Origin: Candidatus Parcubacteria bacterium
GTDB taxonomy: Bacteria > Patescibacteriota > Minisyncoccia > Phycocordibacterales > Zambryskibacteraceae
DNA: 5,659 nucleotides
Direction of reading: 5' to 3'
Assembly (NCBI GenBank): GCA_019661805.1
Contig: JAIFWR010000019.1
Location: 1 to 5,659 of the forward strand
The notes under the pieces were generated by a model. The model searched no databases and had not been told where the DNA came from. It worked only from the letters and a program-made list of their open reading frames with translations. A program made the translations under genes and the position numbers. Positions 1 through 4,791 of the stretch are shown one piece after another. How positions within the stretch are numbered: the first letter of the stretch is position 1; each line of letters opens with the position of its first letter.

Positions 1-1236
1 AGGCGGCATATTTTCCAAAGAAATTTTCAAGAACGACGAAGCCTCGTCGATGAGGTCGACCGCCTTGTCGGGGAGGAAGCGGTCGGTGATATAGCGGGAG
101 GAGAGCGTCACCGCGGCCTGGATGGCCTCGTCGGTAATGTGGACGCCGTGGTAGAGCTCGTAGCGCTCCTTGAGGCCCCTCATGATGGTCATGGCGTCGT
201 CGACCGAGGGCTCGTTGACGTAGACGGGCTGGAAGCGGCGGGTGAGTGCCGGATCCTTCTCGATATGCTTCTGATATTCCCGCAAGGTGGTGGCACCGAT
301 GGCGCGGAGCTCGCCCCTCGCCAAAGGCGGCTTGAGCATGTTCGAGGCGTCCATCGAGCCCTCGGCCGCACCTGCGCCGACGATAGTGTGGATCTCGTCG
401 ATGAAGAGGATGATCTTGCCTTCGCTCTTCTCGATGTCCTTGATGATATTCTTCAGCCGCTCCTCGAACTCGCCGCGATACTTGGTGCCGGCGATGAGGA
501 GGCCGAGGTCGAGGGAGACGAGATCCTTGTCGCGGAGAGACTCCGGGACGTTCCCCGAGGCGATGCGAATGGCGAGACCCTCGGCGATCGCCGTCTTGCC
601 CACGCCCGCTTCGCCGATGAGGATGGGGTTATTCTTGGTTCTGCGCGAGAGGATCTGGATGATGCGCGAGATCTCCTCGTCCCGGCCGATGACGGGGTCG
701 AGCTTGTTCTGCTTCGCGAGCGTGGTGAGCGAGCGGGTGTACTTGGTAAGGCTCTTCATCTTCTTCGACTCCTTGGGGCCCTCGGTGGTGGCCTTCTTGA
801 GCTCCTCGATCACCTGGACGACGCGGTTCCGGTCGATCTTGAACTTCACCAGGAGGTCGCGCGCCTCGCCGGGCACATCGAGGACCGCGAGGAAAAGGTG
901 CTCCGTCGAGACGAACTCGTCGCCCATCGACTGCGCGACCTTGCTACTGGTCTCGATGGTGTGCGCAAGCTCAGGCGTGAGGTAGATCTGGTAGGAGGGC
1001 GAGATAGTCTGGCCGGCATCAGGCGACTCGATAAGGTCGAGGACGGAGTCGGTGAGGAGGATGGTGTCCACGTCCATCTTGTCGAGGACCGAGATGACCA
1101 TCGACTCTTCCTGGAGGATGAGGGCCGCGAGGAGATGGATCGGGTTGACGTGGTTTTGCCCGCGCTCGATCGCGAGCTCGTGGGCCTTCCTGATGACGTC
1201 CTTCGCTTTGGTGGTGAAGTGGTTAAACGGCTGCAT
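1..1236 (-). CDS. clpB: ClpB/ClpC-family AAA+ unfoldase, N-terminal part (cut by window edge)
   Basis: This gene encodes an Hsp100 ATPase that threads proteins through a hexameric pore; ClpB types resolubilise aggregates and ClpC types feed ClpP. The 412 visible codons begin at the ATG complementary to 1234-1236. Residues 1-145 are the double Clp N-domain, with the two typical half-repeats near NPIHLLAAL (31-39) and [10 protein letters not shown] (110-119). NBD1 follows: Walker A GEAGVGKT (208-215), pore loop KYRGEFEER (252-260), Walker B ILFIDE (276-281), sensor 1 GATT (314-317), arginine-finger RRF (333-335) and the [10 protein letters not shown] sensor-2 region (390-399). The middle domain and NBD2 lie outside the window. 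The text after NBD1 ([12 protein letters not shown]) reads more like ClpB than ClpC, but without the middle domain or a ClpP-binding loop this is not settled. The first 14 nt overlap the end of the desulfurase gene. There is no Shine-Dalgarno sequence; a -10-like element sits 6 nt before the ATG. Confidence 0.9.
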   Translation of the reverse strand, partial: MQPFNHFTTKAKDVIRKAHELAIERGQNHVNPIHLLAALILQEESMVISVLDKMDVDTILLTDSVLDLIESPDAGQTISPSYQIYLTPELAHTIETSSKVAQSMGDEFVSTEHLFLAVLDVPGEARDLLVKFKIDRNRVVQVIEELKKATTEGPKESKKMKSLTKYTRSLTTLAKQNKLDPVIGRDEEISRIIQILSRRTKNNPILIGEAGVGKTAIAEGLAIRIASGNVPESLRDKDLVSLDLGLLIAGTKYRGEFEERLKNIIKDIEKSEGKIILFIDEIHTIVGAGAAEGSMDASNMLKPPLARGELRAIGATTLREYQKHIEKDPALTRRFQPVYVNEPSVDDAMTIMRGLKERYELYHGVHITDEAIQAAVTLSSRYITDRFLPDKAVDLIDEASSFLKISLENMPP

Positions 1237-2212
1237 GAGAGTATTTTAGCAAATTTTCGACTGTTTCGCAAAAGATTTTTGCGGCTTCGCTCACGTCTTT
1301 TTCCGTCGTTTCCCGGCCGAGCGAAAGGCGCACCGGGGTCTCCGTCGGCTCCGGCTTGTTTGAGTCGCAAGCGGGACCGGCGGAGACGAGGACTCCTTCC
1401 CTATCGAGCGAGAGGACGAGGAGTTCGGGCAGGATACCTGGCACGGACACCTGCACGATGTTGGGCGCATTTCTCTTCACTTCGGCACTCGGCACCCCTG
1501 TTCCTATCGCTTCTGCAAGCCGGGCGCTTAAGGAATCAAGACGTTTATACTCCGCTTCCCTATCCCGGGCCGCGGCCTCGAGTGCAATGCAAAACCCGGC
1601 AATGAGCGGGACCGGAGGCGTGCCCAGGGGAGGAAAGGCAATGTTATTGCCTTTCCTAACCACCAAGGCCCCGATTCCTTTGGGCCCGCCGAGCTTGGCG
1701 GCGTCGAGGGTGACAAGATCCGCGGCAAGCGCCTCGAGCCCGACGTTGTAGTACGCGGCCGTCTGCGACGCGTCCACGTGGAGGAGCGGGTAATCCGAAT
1801 TATTTTTCTTCCTTTTCTCGCGGATCTTCCGGCCGAGCTTGTTGTCGGGGATGATGCTTGAGACGAGGACGGTTCCCCCGCCTTCTCTGCCCTTCATAGC
1901 TTCGGACACGGAGGGATGCGAGCCTTCTTCAACGATAACTTTGCCGGGCCCGACGCCGCGCAGGGCCCAGACGTTTGCTTCAGTCCCGCCGGAGGTAAAG
2001 ATAATGGAATCCTTAGCCACACCGAGAACCTTGGCGATCCTCGCACGGTACTCCTCGACCTCTTTCCGCACCCTCACGCCCTCTGTATATATACTGTTGG
2101 GGTTGTAGAAATTTTTCAGCCAATACTTCTCCATCTCGCGCTTCGCCTCGGGCAACAGCGGCGCCGCGGCGGCATAGTCGAGATAGATCCGTTTGGGGGA
2201 AAACCAGCTCAT
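1223..2212 (-). CDS. Compact NifS/IscS-type cysteine desulfurase
   Basis: This is a PLP-dependent fold-type I enzyme that converts cysteine to alanine and an enzyme persulfide, supplying sulfur for Fe-S clusters or tRNA thiolation. From the ATG at 2212-2210 it has 329 residues, against roughly 380-400 for usual IscS/NifS. Visible landmarks are [13 protein letters not shown] (7-19), TSGGTEAN (73-80), SHPSV (98-102), HVDASQ (145-150), the probable Schiff-base lysine K173 in [16 protein letters not shown], and the probable persulfide cysteine C282 in SAGPACDS, followed by [14 protein letters not shown]. Three stretches look shortened: between SHPSV and HVDASQ, the GGGQERGxRSGT loop (only GTPPVPL remains), and the loop after C282. 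NNEIG of relatives reads DNKLG here. I prefer this start over the in-frame ATG at 2242 because family members begin next to KRIYLDYAA and a promoter fits exactly upstream. No IscU or MnmA gene is in view, so its sulfur acceptor is unknown. Confidence 0.92.
   Translation of the reverse strand: MSWFSPKRIYLDYAAAAPLLPEAKREMEKYWLKNFYNPNSIYTEGVRVRKEVEEYRARIAKVLGVAKDSIIFTSGGTEANVWALRGVGPGKVIVEEGSHPSVSEAMKGREGGGTVLVSSIIPDNKLGRKIREKRKKNNSDYPLLHVDASQTAAYYNVGLEALAADLVTLDAAKLGGPKGIGALVVRKGNNIAFPPLGTPPVPLIAGFCIALEAAARDREAEYKRLDSLSARLAEAIGTGVPSAEVKRNAPNIVQVSVPGILPELLVLSLDREGVLVSAGPACDSNKPEPTETPVRLSLGRETTEKDVSEAAKIFCETVENLLKYSHAAV
1243..1271 (-). promoter_or_regulatory. Internal promoter for clpB within the desulfurase 3' end
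   Basis: On the minus strand, -35-like TTGCGA (1271-1266, 4 of 6) and -10 TAAAAT (1248-1243, 5 of 6) are 17 bp apart, with an extended -10 TG (TGCTAAAAT). Only 6 nt (ACTCTC) separate the -10 from the clpB ATG, so transcription would start at or beside the start codon. The sequence also encodes the desulfurase residues LLKYS, so it could be coincidental. Confidence 0.5.
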
Positions 2213-2214
2213 AA

Positions 2215-2223
2215 TGTGATAAT
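2215..2223 (+). promoter_or_regulatory. Extended -10 promoter for infB-rbfA
   Basis: The plus strand reads TGTGATAAT: an extended -10 TGn followed by GATAAT (5 of 6). It ends 11 nt before the infB ATG, predicting an untranslated leader of only about 4-5 nt. No good -35 is visible. Positions 2221-2223 are shared with the -10 of the divergent desulfurase promoter. Confidence 0.45.
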
Positions 2224-2249
2224 GTAGCTCCTGTATGAGCAAATCTCAA
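2221..2249 (-). promoter_or_regulatory. Promoter for the cysteine desulfurase (leaderless arrangement)
   Basis: On the minus strand, -35 TTGAGA (2249-2244, 5 of 6) and -10 TACATT (2226-2221, 4 of 6) are separated by exactly 17 bp. The -10 ends 8 nt before the ATG at 2212, placing the start of transcription at or next to the start codon. The -35 lies inside the infB coding sequence, and the -10 overlaps the -10 proposed for infB. Confidence 0.5.
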
Positions 2250-3725
2250 GCAGAGAACTTCGTTCCTCGCCCGCCAGTTGTCGGCATTCTTGGACACATC
2301 GATCACGGCAAGTCGACGCTCCTGGATTATATAAGGAAGACAAATGTCGTTGAAAAAGAAGCTGGCGGCATCACCCAGCATATAGCCGCATATGAAGTGG
2401 CACGCCCTAATGGAAGGAAAATTACGTTTCTCGACACGCCGGGACACGAGGCCTTCGCGAACGTCCGCACCAAGGGCGCCAATGCCGCTGACATCGCTAT
2501 CCTCGTCGTCAGTGGCGAAGATGGGGTAAAGCCGCAGACCTTGGAGGTCTACAAGCACATCGAGGCAAGCCAGCTCCCCTACGTCGTCGCCGTCACCAAG
2601 ATGGATAAGCCGAATGCGGACCTCGACCGCACGAAGCAGAATCTGGCCGAGAACGGCATCTACGTCGAGGGCTACGGCGGCGACATTTCCTGCGTGCCTC
2701 TCTCGGCCAAGTCGGGCCAGGGCGTCGACGAGCTCCTCGACCTCATCCTCCTCCAAGCCGATGTATTGGGCCTCAAGGGTGACCCGGAAGCGCTCGGTGC
2801 GGGAGTCATTGTCGAAAGCCGTCTCGACCCCAAGCGCGGCATAAGCGCTGTTGCCGTAATAAAGAACGGTGTGGTAAGGAAGGGCATGTTCGCCGCCACC
2901 GCGCTCGCCGTCGCTCCGCTCCGCTTCCTGCTTGATGCGGAAGGTGAGCAGGTTGAGGAACTTACCTTCTCCTCCCCCGTCCAGATCGTCGGCTGGGACA
3001 AGTTGCCGCTTGCCGGGCGAGAGTTCCGCACCTTCCTCAAGAAGGACGAGGCCCAGGAGTACGCGGAGGCGGAGAGCGCGAAGGAGAAGAGGCCCGCGGC
3101 AGCGGCGCTCGCCACCGACATGGCGACTCTCCCGCTCGTCGTGAAGGCCGACACGGCCGGGAGCCTCGAGGCCGTCGAAAGCGAGATCGCCAAGCTCTCG
3201 CGCGAGAGGATCTCGCCCAAGGTGATCCTTGCGGGCGTCGGTTCCGTGAGCGAACACGACGTGAAGCTTGCCATCTCGACCCCGGGCACGGCCATCTTCA
3301 GCTTCCACGCGAAGACCGACTCGGCTGCCGCGGCCCTCGCCGAGCGCTCGGCGGTGACCATTCTCCCCTTCACCATTATTTATGAACTCACGCAGAAAGT
3401 TGCCGAACTTCTCGCTGAAAAGGAGCCTCGGATCGAAGTTGAGGAAGTGGCGGGGAGCGCCAAAGTCTTGAAGCTCTTTAGCCAGGCGGGCACGAAGCAG
3501 GTCTTGGGCGCGCGCGTCCTCTCGGGCACAATCGTCTCCGACGCTCCGGTCCGCATCATCCGCCGCGAAGCCGAGATCGGCAAGGGCCACATCCGCGAGC
3601 TTCAGCAGGCCAAGGTGAAGACGTCCGAAGTCGGGGAGGGTTCCGAATTCGGCACGCTCATCGAGAGTAAGCTCGAGATCGTCCCGGGCGACGTCATCGA
3701 AGCGGTGGTAAAAGTGGTCAAATAA
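2235..3725 (+). CDS. infB: Translation initiation factor IF-2, short form
   Basis: IF2 is the GTPase that places initiator fMet-tRNA on the 30S subunit and promotes 50S joining. The protein is 496 aa, with the G domain starting almost at residue 15; it lacks the long N-terminal region and IF2N domain of E. coli (890 aa) or B. subtilis IF2. G motifs: G1 GHIDHGKS (20-27), G2 around GGITQHI (44-50), G3 DTPGHE (67-72), G4 TKMD (121-124) and G5 SAK (157-159). G4 has Thr where Asn is usual (NKxD). Domain II follows from about 185 to 270, then a charged Ala/Glu/Lys linker (270-295), domain III (about 296-390) and C-terminal domains to the end, with GEGSEFGTLIESKLEIV and GDVIEAV matching the fMet-tRNA-binding C2 region; the usual ECG there is EFG. 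rbfA follows by 5 nt. There is no Shine-Dalgarno sequence before the ATG. Confidence 0.96.
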   Translation: MSKSQAENFVPRPPVVGILGHIDHGKSTLLDYIRKTNVVEKEAGGITQHIAAYEVARPNGRKITFLDTPGHEAFANVRTKGANAADIAILVVSGEDGVKPQTLEVYKHIEASQLPYVVAVTKMDKPNADLDRTKQNLAENGIYVEGYGGDISCVPLSAKSGQGVDELLDLILLQADVLGLKGDPEALGAGVIVESRLDPKRGISAVAVIKNGVVRKGMFAATALAVAPLRFLLDAEGEQVEELTFSSPVQIVGWDKLPLAGREFRTFLKKDEAQEYAEAESAKEKRPAAAALATDMATLPLVVKADTAGSLEAVESEIAKLSRERISPKVILAGVGSVSEHDVKLAISTPGTAIFSFHAKTDSAAAALAERSAVTILPFTIIYELTQKVAELLAEKEPRIEVEEVAGSAKVLKLFSQAGTKQVLGARVLSGTIVSDAPVRIIRREAEIGKGHIRELQQAKVKTSEVGEGSEFGTLIESKLEIVPGDVIEAVVKVVK

Positions 3726-3730
3726 CTCCC

Positions 3731-4048
3731 ATGCAGGACAAGAAGCGCGAGATCATCGCCGAAGTGCTCCACCGCCTTGCCGCGACGTTTGTCCGCGAGG
3801 AAGGGAGCAATGCCTCGCTCCTGACCATCACCCGGGTCGAGCTTTCCCCCACCGGCAAGGAGGCGAAAATATTCTTCACCACGCTCCCGGAGGAAGAGGA
3901 GGACACGGCGCTTAAGTTTCTGGAGCGGAAGACGCCCGAGTTCAAGCTCTACGCGCGCGACCGCTCGCGCATCGGCATCATGCCGCATATCGATTTCAAA
4001 ATAGACTACGGGGAACGCAACCGCCAGCGCTTGGACACTCTTTCTTAA
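3731..4048 (+). CDS. rbfA: 30S ribosome-binding factor A
   Basis: RbfA is a small KH-fold protein that binds the 30S subunit late in assembly, near the 16S rRNA 5' helix, and is needed for maturation and cold adaptation in model bacteria. The product is 105 aa, shorter than E. coli RbfA (133 aa), mainly at the C terminus. It shows the family pattern: an N-terminal helix (KKREIIAEVLHRLAATFV), the strand LLTITRVELSPTGKEAKIFF (about 30-49), and the C-terminal RSRIGIMPHIDFKIDYGE (about 78-95), equivalent to the P-x-(I/L)-x-F-x-x-D signature. It begins 5 nt after the infB stop with no Shine-Dalgarno sequence, so translation probably depends on coupling to infB. The stop TAA is followed directly by an in-frame TAG, and the 3' end of the opposing tRNA-Gly starts one base later. 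Confidence 0.93.
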   Translation: MQDKKREIIAEVLHRLAATFVREEGSNASLLTITRVELSPTGKEAKIFFTTLPEEEEDTALKFLERKTPEFKLYARDRSRIGIMPHIDFKIDYGERNRQRLDTLS

Positions 4049-4051
4049 TAG

Positions 4052-4122
4052 TGCGAGATGGGAGAATCGAACTCCCGCCCGATGCTTGGGAAGCACCAGT
4101 TCTGCCACTAAACTAATCTCGC
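4052..4122 (-). tRNA. tRNA-Gly (anticodon CCC)
   Basis: The minus strand folds into a 71-nt cloverleaf. The 7-bp acceptor GCGAGAT/ATCTCGC is perfect, the anticodon stem GGTGC/GCATC closes the loop TTCCCAA (anticodon at 4090-4088, reading GGG codons), and the T arm is GGGAG-TTCGATT-CTCCC. The discriminator is A and CCA is not encoded. The anticodon loop and flanks GCTTCCCAAGC match the E. coli tRNA-Gly(CCC) pattern. The gene faces rbfA tail to tail, and an intrinsic terminator lies upstream of it on the same strand, so it probably has its own promoter. Confidence 0.95.
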
Positions 4123-4131
4123 TTCGGACTT

Positions 4132-4137
4132 ATCTTA
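4132..4137 (-). promoter_or_regulatory. Possible -10 element for tRNA-Gly
   Basis: The minus strand reads TAAGAT (4 of 6 matches to TATAAT), ending 9 nt before the tRNA-Gly 5' end, which would put the transcription start at or within a few bases of the mature end. No convincing -35 is present; the region 17 bp upstream is the U-tract of the terminator. It is proposed mainly because the terminator at 4151-4182 should block transcription from further upstream. Confidence 0.3.
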
Positions 4138-4150
4138 CTCGATTTCAAGC

Positions 4151-4182
4151 AAACAAAAAGCCCCGCCGACGGTCGGCGGGGC
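4151..4182 (-). terminator. Rho-independent terminator, minus strand
   Basis: A perfect 10-bp GC-rich stem (4160-4169 with 4173-4182, loop 4170-4172) is followed on the minus strand by TTTTTGTTTG. On the plus strand the stem is followed by GAGAGAC with no T-run, so it should act only on minus-strand transcripts, ending the RNA candidate at 4160-4275 and any read-through from tRNA-Cys/tRNA-Leu(UAA). Confidence 0.9.
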
Positions 4183-4275
4183 GAGAGACTTCGGGGCACT
4201 TCACAGGCTCCTTCTTGGCGGCGCACTTTGTGTCGCACTAGAAGCCGCGTCAGCGTAGCCCGAAATCAACCTCAT
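4160..4275 (-). ncRNA. Candidate structured small RNA of unknown family
   Basis: A strong promoter at 4280-4307 and the terminator at 4151-4182 bracket a transcript of roughly 115-120 nt with no convincing gene. The minus-strand RNA can fold into one rod-like element ahead of the terminator hairpin. A 9-bp closing stem pairs GAUUUCGGG (4267-4259) with CCCGAAGUC (4195-4187), including one G-U pair. A possible 4-bp extension pairs CGCU with AGUG. An inner stem pairs CUUCU (4244-4240) with AGAAG (4215-4211). An apical hairpin GCG(A)CAC-AAA-GUGCGC (4236-4221) has one bulged A. I do not recognise it as 6S RNA, SRP RNA, tmRNA or RNase P RNA: it is too short or lacks their motifs. A 24-codon ORF (ATG at 4275, stop at 4203-4201) overlaps it and is the main alternative, as a leaderless micro-ORF or leader peptide. 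Confidence 0.6.
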
Positions 4276-4279
4276 CTTT

Positions 4280-4307
4280 ATATTATCACAATATGAAAAT
4301 TTGTCAA
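4280..4307 (-). promoter_or_regulatory. Strong sigma70-type promoter for the small RNA candidate
   Basis: The minus strand carries a perfect -35 TTGACA (4307-4302), a 16-bp spacer and -10 TAATAT (4285-4280) with an extended -10 TG motif (TGATAATAT). The surrounding DNA is AT-rich, unlike the GC-rich genes. Expected transcription start is about 4273-4275. It is the best promoter match in the window and lies directly after the 3' end of tRNA-Leu(UAA). Confidence 0.8.
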
Positions 4308-4316
4308 ACTATCTAG

Positions 4317-4400
4317 TGCCCGGGGTGGGCAACGATCCCACAAGGTCTTGCGACCGGGAGATTTTAAGTCTCCTGCGTATACCAATTCCGCCACCCGGGC
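4317..4400 (-). tRNA. tRNA-Leu (anticodon UAA) with unusual T-loop
   Basis: This is an 84-nt class II tRNA on the minus strand. The acceptor GCCCGGG/CCCGGGC is perfect, the D arm has GG in GGAATTGGTATACGC, the anticodon stem GGAGA/TCTCC closes loop CTTAAAA (anticodon at 4366-4364), and the long variable arm is GGTC-GCAA-GACC. The T stem GTGGG/CCCAC is perfect but the loop reads ATCGTTG rather than TTCRANY, so position 54 is A and 58 is T. The discriminator is A and CCA is not encoded. Its first base directly follows the CCA of tRNA-Cys, so both tRNAs come from one precursor. Confidence 0.93.
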
Positions 4401-4476
4401 TGGAGGCGTAGGCGGGAATTGAACCCGCGCAATAACGGTTTTGCAGACCGTCGCGTTACCACTTCGCCACTACGCC
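4401..4476 (-). tRNA. tRNA-Cys (anticodon GCA), CCA encoded
   Basis: The minus-strand cloverleaf is 73 nt plus CCA. The acceptor GGCGTAG/CTACGCC is perfect, the anticodon stem ACGGT/ACCGT closes loop CTGCAAA (anticodon at 4444-4442), and the T arm is GCGGG-TTCAATT-CCCGC. U73 is the identity element expected for tRNA-Cys. It is followed by CCA (4403-4401) and then at once by the first base of tRNA-Leu(UAA). It is the only one of the five tRNAs here with CCA in the DNA. Confidence 0.95.
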
Positions 4477-4486
4477 GCTAAACCGT

Positions 4487-4495
4487 ATTTTAGCA
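4487..4495 (-). promoter_or_regulatory. Extended -10 promoter for tRNA-Cys/tRNA-Leu(UAA)
   Basis: The minus strand reads TGCTAAAAT (extended -10 TGn plus TAAAAT, 5 of 6 to consensus), ending 10 nt before the tRNA-Cys 5' end. The -35 position (AAGCAA at 17 bp) is poor, which extended -10 promoters can tolerate. The same nine bases occur before clpB. It lies back to back with the tRNA-Lys promoter. Confidence 0.65.
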
Positions 4496-4498
4496 TAA

Positions 4499-4527
4499 TT
4501 GATTAATCCTTGCTTTTTTGAAATAAT
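4499..4527 (+). promoter_or_regulatory. Promoter for tRNA-Lys / tRNA-Leu(UAG) / rnr
   Basis: The -35 TTGATT (4499-4504) and -10 AATAAT (4522-4527, 5 of 6 matches) are separated by 17 bp. The -10 ends 9 nt before the mature tRNA-Lys 5' end, giving a leader of only a few bases. It is the only good plus-strand promoter seen before rnr, so the two tRNAs and RNase R are probably one transcription unit. Confidence 0.65.
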
Positions 4528-4536
4528 GTGCCGTAC

Positions 4537-4609
4537 GCGCCCATAGCTCAGCTGGTAGAGCAGGTCCCTCTTAAGGACAAGGTCGTTGGTTCGATCCCAA
4601 CTGGGCGCA
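4537..4609 (+). tRNA. tRNA-Lys (anticodon CUU)
   Basis: A 73-nt cloverleaf: acceptor GCGCCCA/TGGGCGC perfect, D arm GCTC-AGCTGGTA-GAGC, anticodon loop CTCTTAA (anticodon 4570-4572, reading AAG), T arm GTTGG-TTCGATC-CCAAC. The top anticodon-stem pair (27-43) is a G/A mismatch, leaving four good pairs. The discriminator is A and CCA is not encoded. The last three bases (4607-4609) could also pair with 4627-4629, extending the hairpin that follows. Confidence 0.94.
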
Positions 4610-4703
4610 CAAGTGCGGGGCACTTGTGCGAGCCGCAGGCCAACGGGCCGAGGCGGGGTCGCACAAATTTCCAACAGGAAATTATGTGTGACCACACGAG
4701 ACT
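4610..4703 (+). other. Hairpin-rich spacer between tRNA-Lys and tRNA-Leu(UAG)
   Basis: This 94-nt spacer is almost wholly base-paired. H1: CAAGTGC (4610-4616) with GCACTTG (4620-4626), perfect, loop GGG. H2: TGCGA (4627-4631) with TCGCA (4659-4663), then CCGC (4633-4636) with GCGG (4653-4656), then GGCC (4638-4641) with GGCC (4646-4649), loop AACG. H3: AATTTCC (4666-4672) with GGAAATT (4677-4683), loop AACA. H4, weak: GTGT (4686-4689) with ACAC (4694-4697). None is followed by a T-run, so these are not intrinsic terminators. No ORF is credible. It may be a processing scaffold or an embedded small RNA; function unknown. Confidence 0.6.
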
Positions 4704-4785
4704 GGGCGGGTGGCGAAATTGGCAGACGCGAGAGCCTTAGGAGCTCTTTCCGCAAGGAGTGGAGGTTCAAATCCTCTCCCGCCCA
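4704..4785 (+). tRNA. tRNA-Leu (anticodon UAG)
   Basis: An 82-nt class II cloverleaf: acceptor GGGCGGG/CCCGCCC perfect, D arm GCGAAATTGGCAGACGC, anticodon stem AGAGC/GCTCT closing loop CTTAGGA (anticodon 4738-4740, reading CUA/CUG), variable arm TCC-GCAA-GGA, T arm GGAGG-TTCAAAT-CCTCT with one G-U pair. The discriminator is A and CCA is not encoded. The start codon of rnr begins seven bases after the discriminator. Confidence 0.95.
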
Positions 4786-4791
4786 CAACAT

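Noticed and set aside
139..1605. Long plus-strand open frame (488 codons) opposite the Clp gene and the desulfurase
   Set aside because: It runs antisense to two clearly conserved proteins and crosses both; its translation is low-complexity Asp/Glu/Arg/Leu-rich text typical of the complement of GC-rich codons, with no recognisable domain.
2228..2232. AGGAG on the minus strand upstream of the desulfurase as a Shine-Dalgarno site
   Set aside because: It is 15 nt from the preferred ATG, too far for normal use, and lies inside the promoter spacer, so it would not be transcribed. If the ATG at 2242 were used, it would fall inside the gene.
2013..3590. Long minus-strand open frame (525 codons) opposite infB
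   Set aside because: It is antisense to IF2 and overlaps the desulfurase start region; the composition is that of a shadow frame and no family pattern is visible.
4201..4275. 24-codon minus-strand ORF (MRLISGYADAAS...) as a real peptide gene
   Set aside because: It is short, its codons coincide with the predicted RNA helices, and its ATG is only 4 nt from the -10, slightly too close for a start. I keep it only as an alternative reading of the small RNA candidate.
4183..4275. SRP RNA, 6S RNA or tmRNA identity for the structured transcript
   Set aside because: There is no GGAAGGAAGCAGCC-like SRP apical motif, it is too short for 6S RNA, and it lacks a tRNA-Ala-like end or an Ala-Ala-ending tag for tmRNA.
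4607..4629. Perfect hairpin after tRNA-Lys as a transcription terminator
   Set aside because: There is no T-run after the stem; the next bases are GCGAG, and the downstream tRNA-Leu and rnr have no promoter of their own that I can see.
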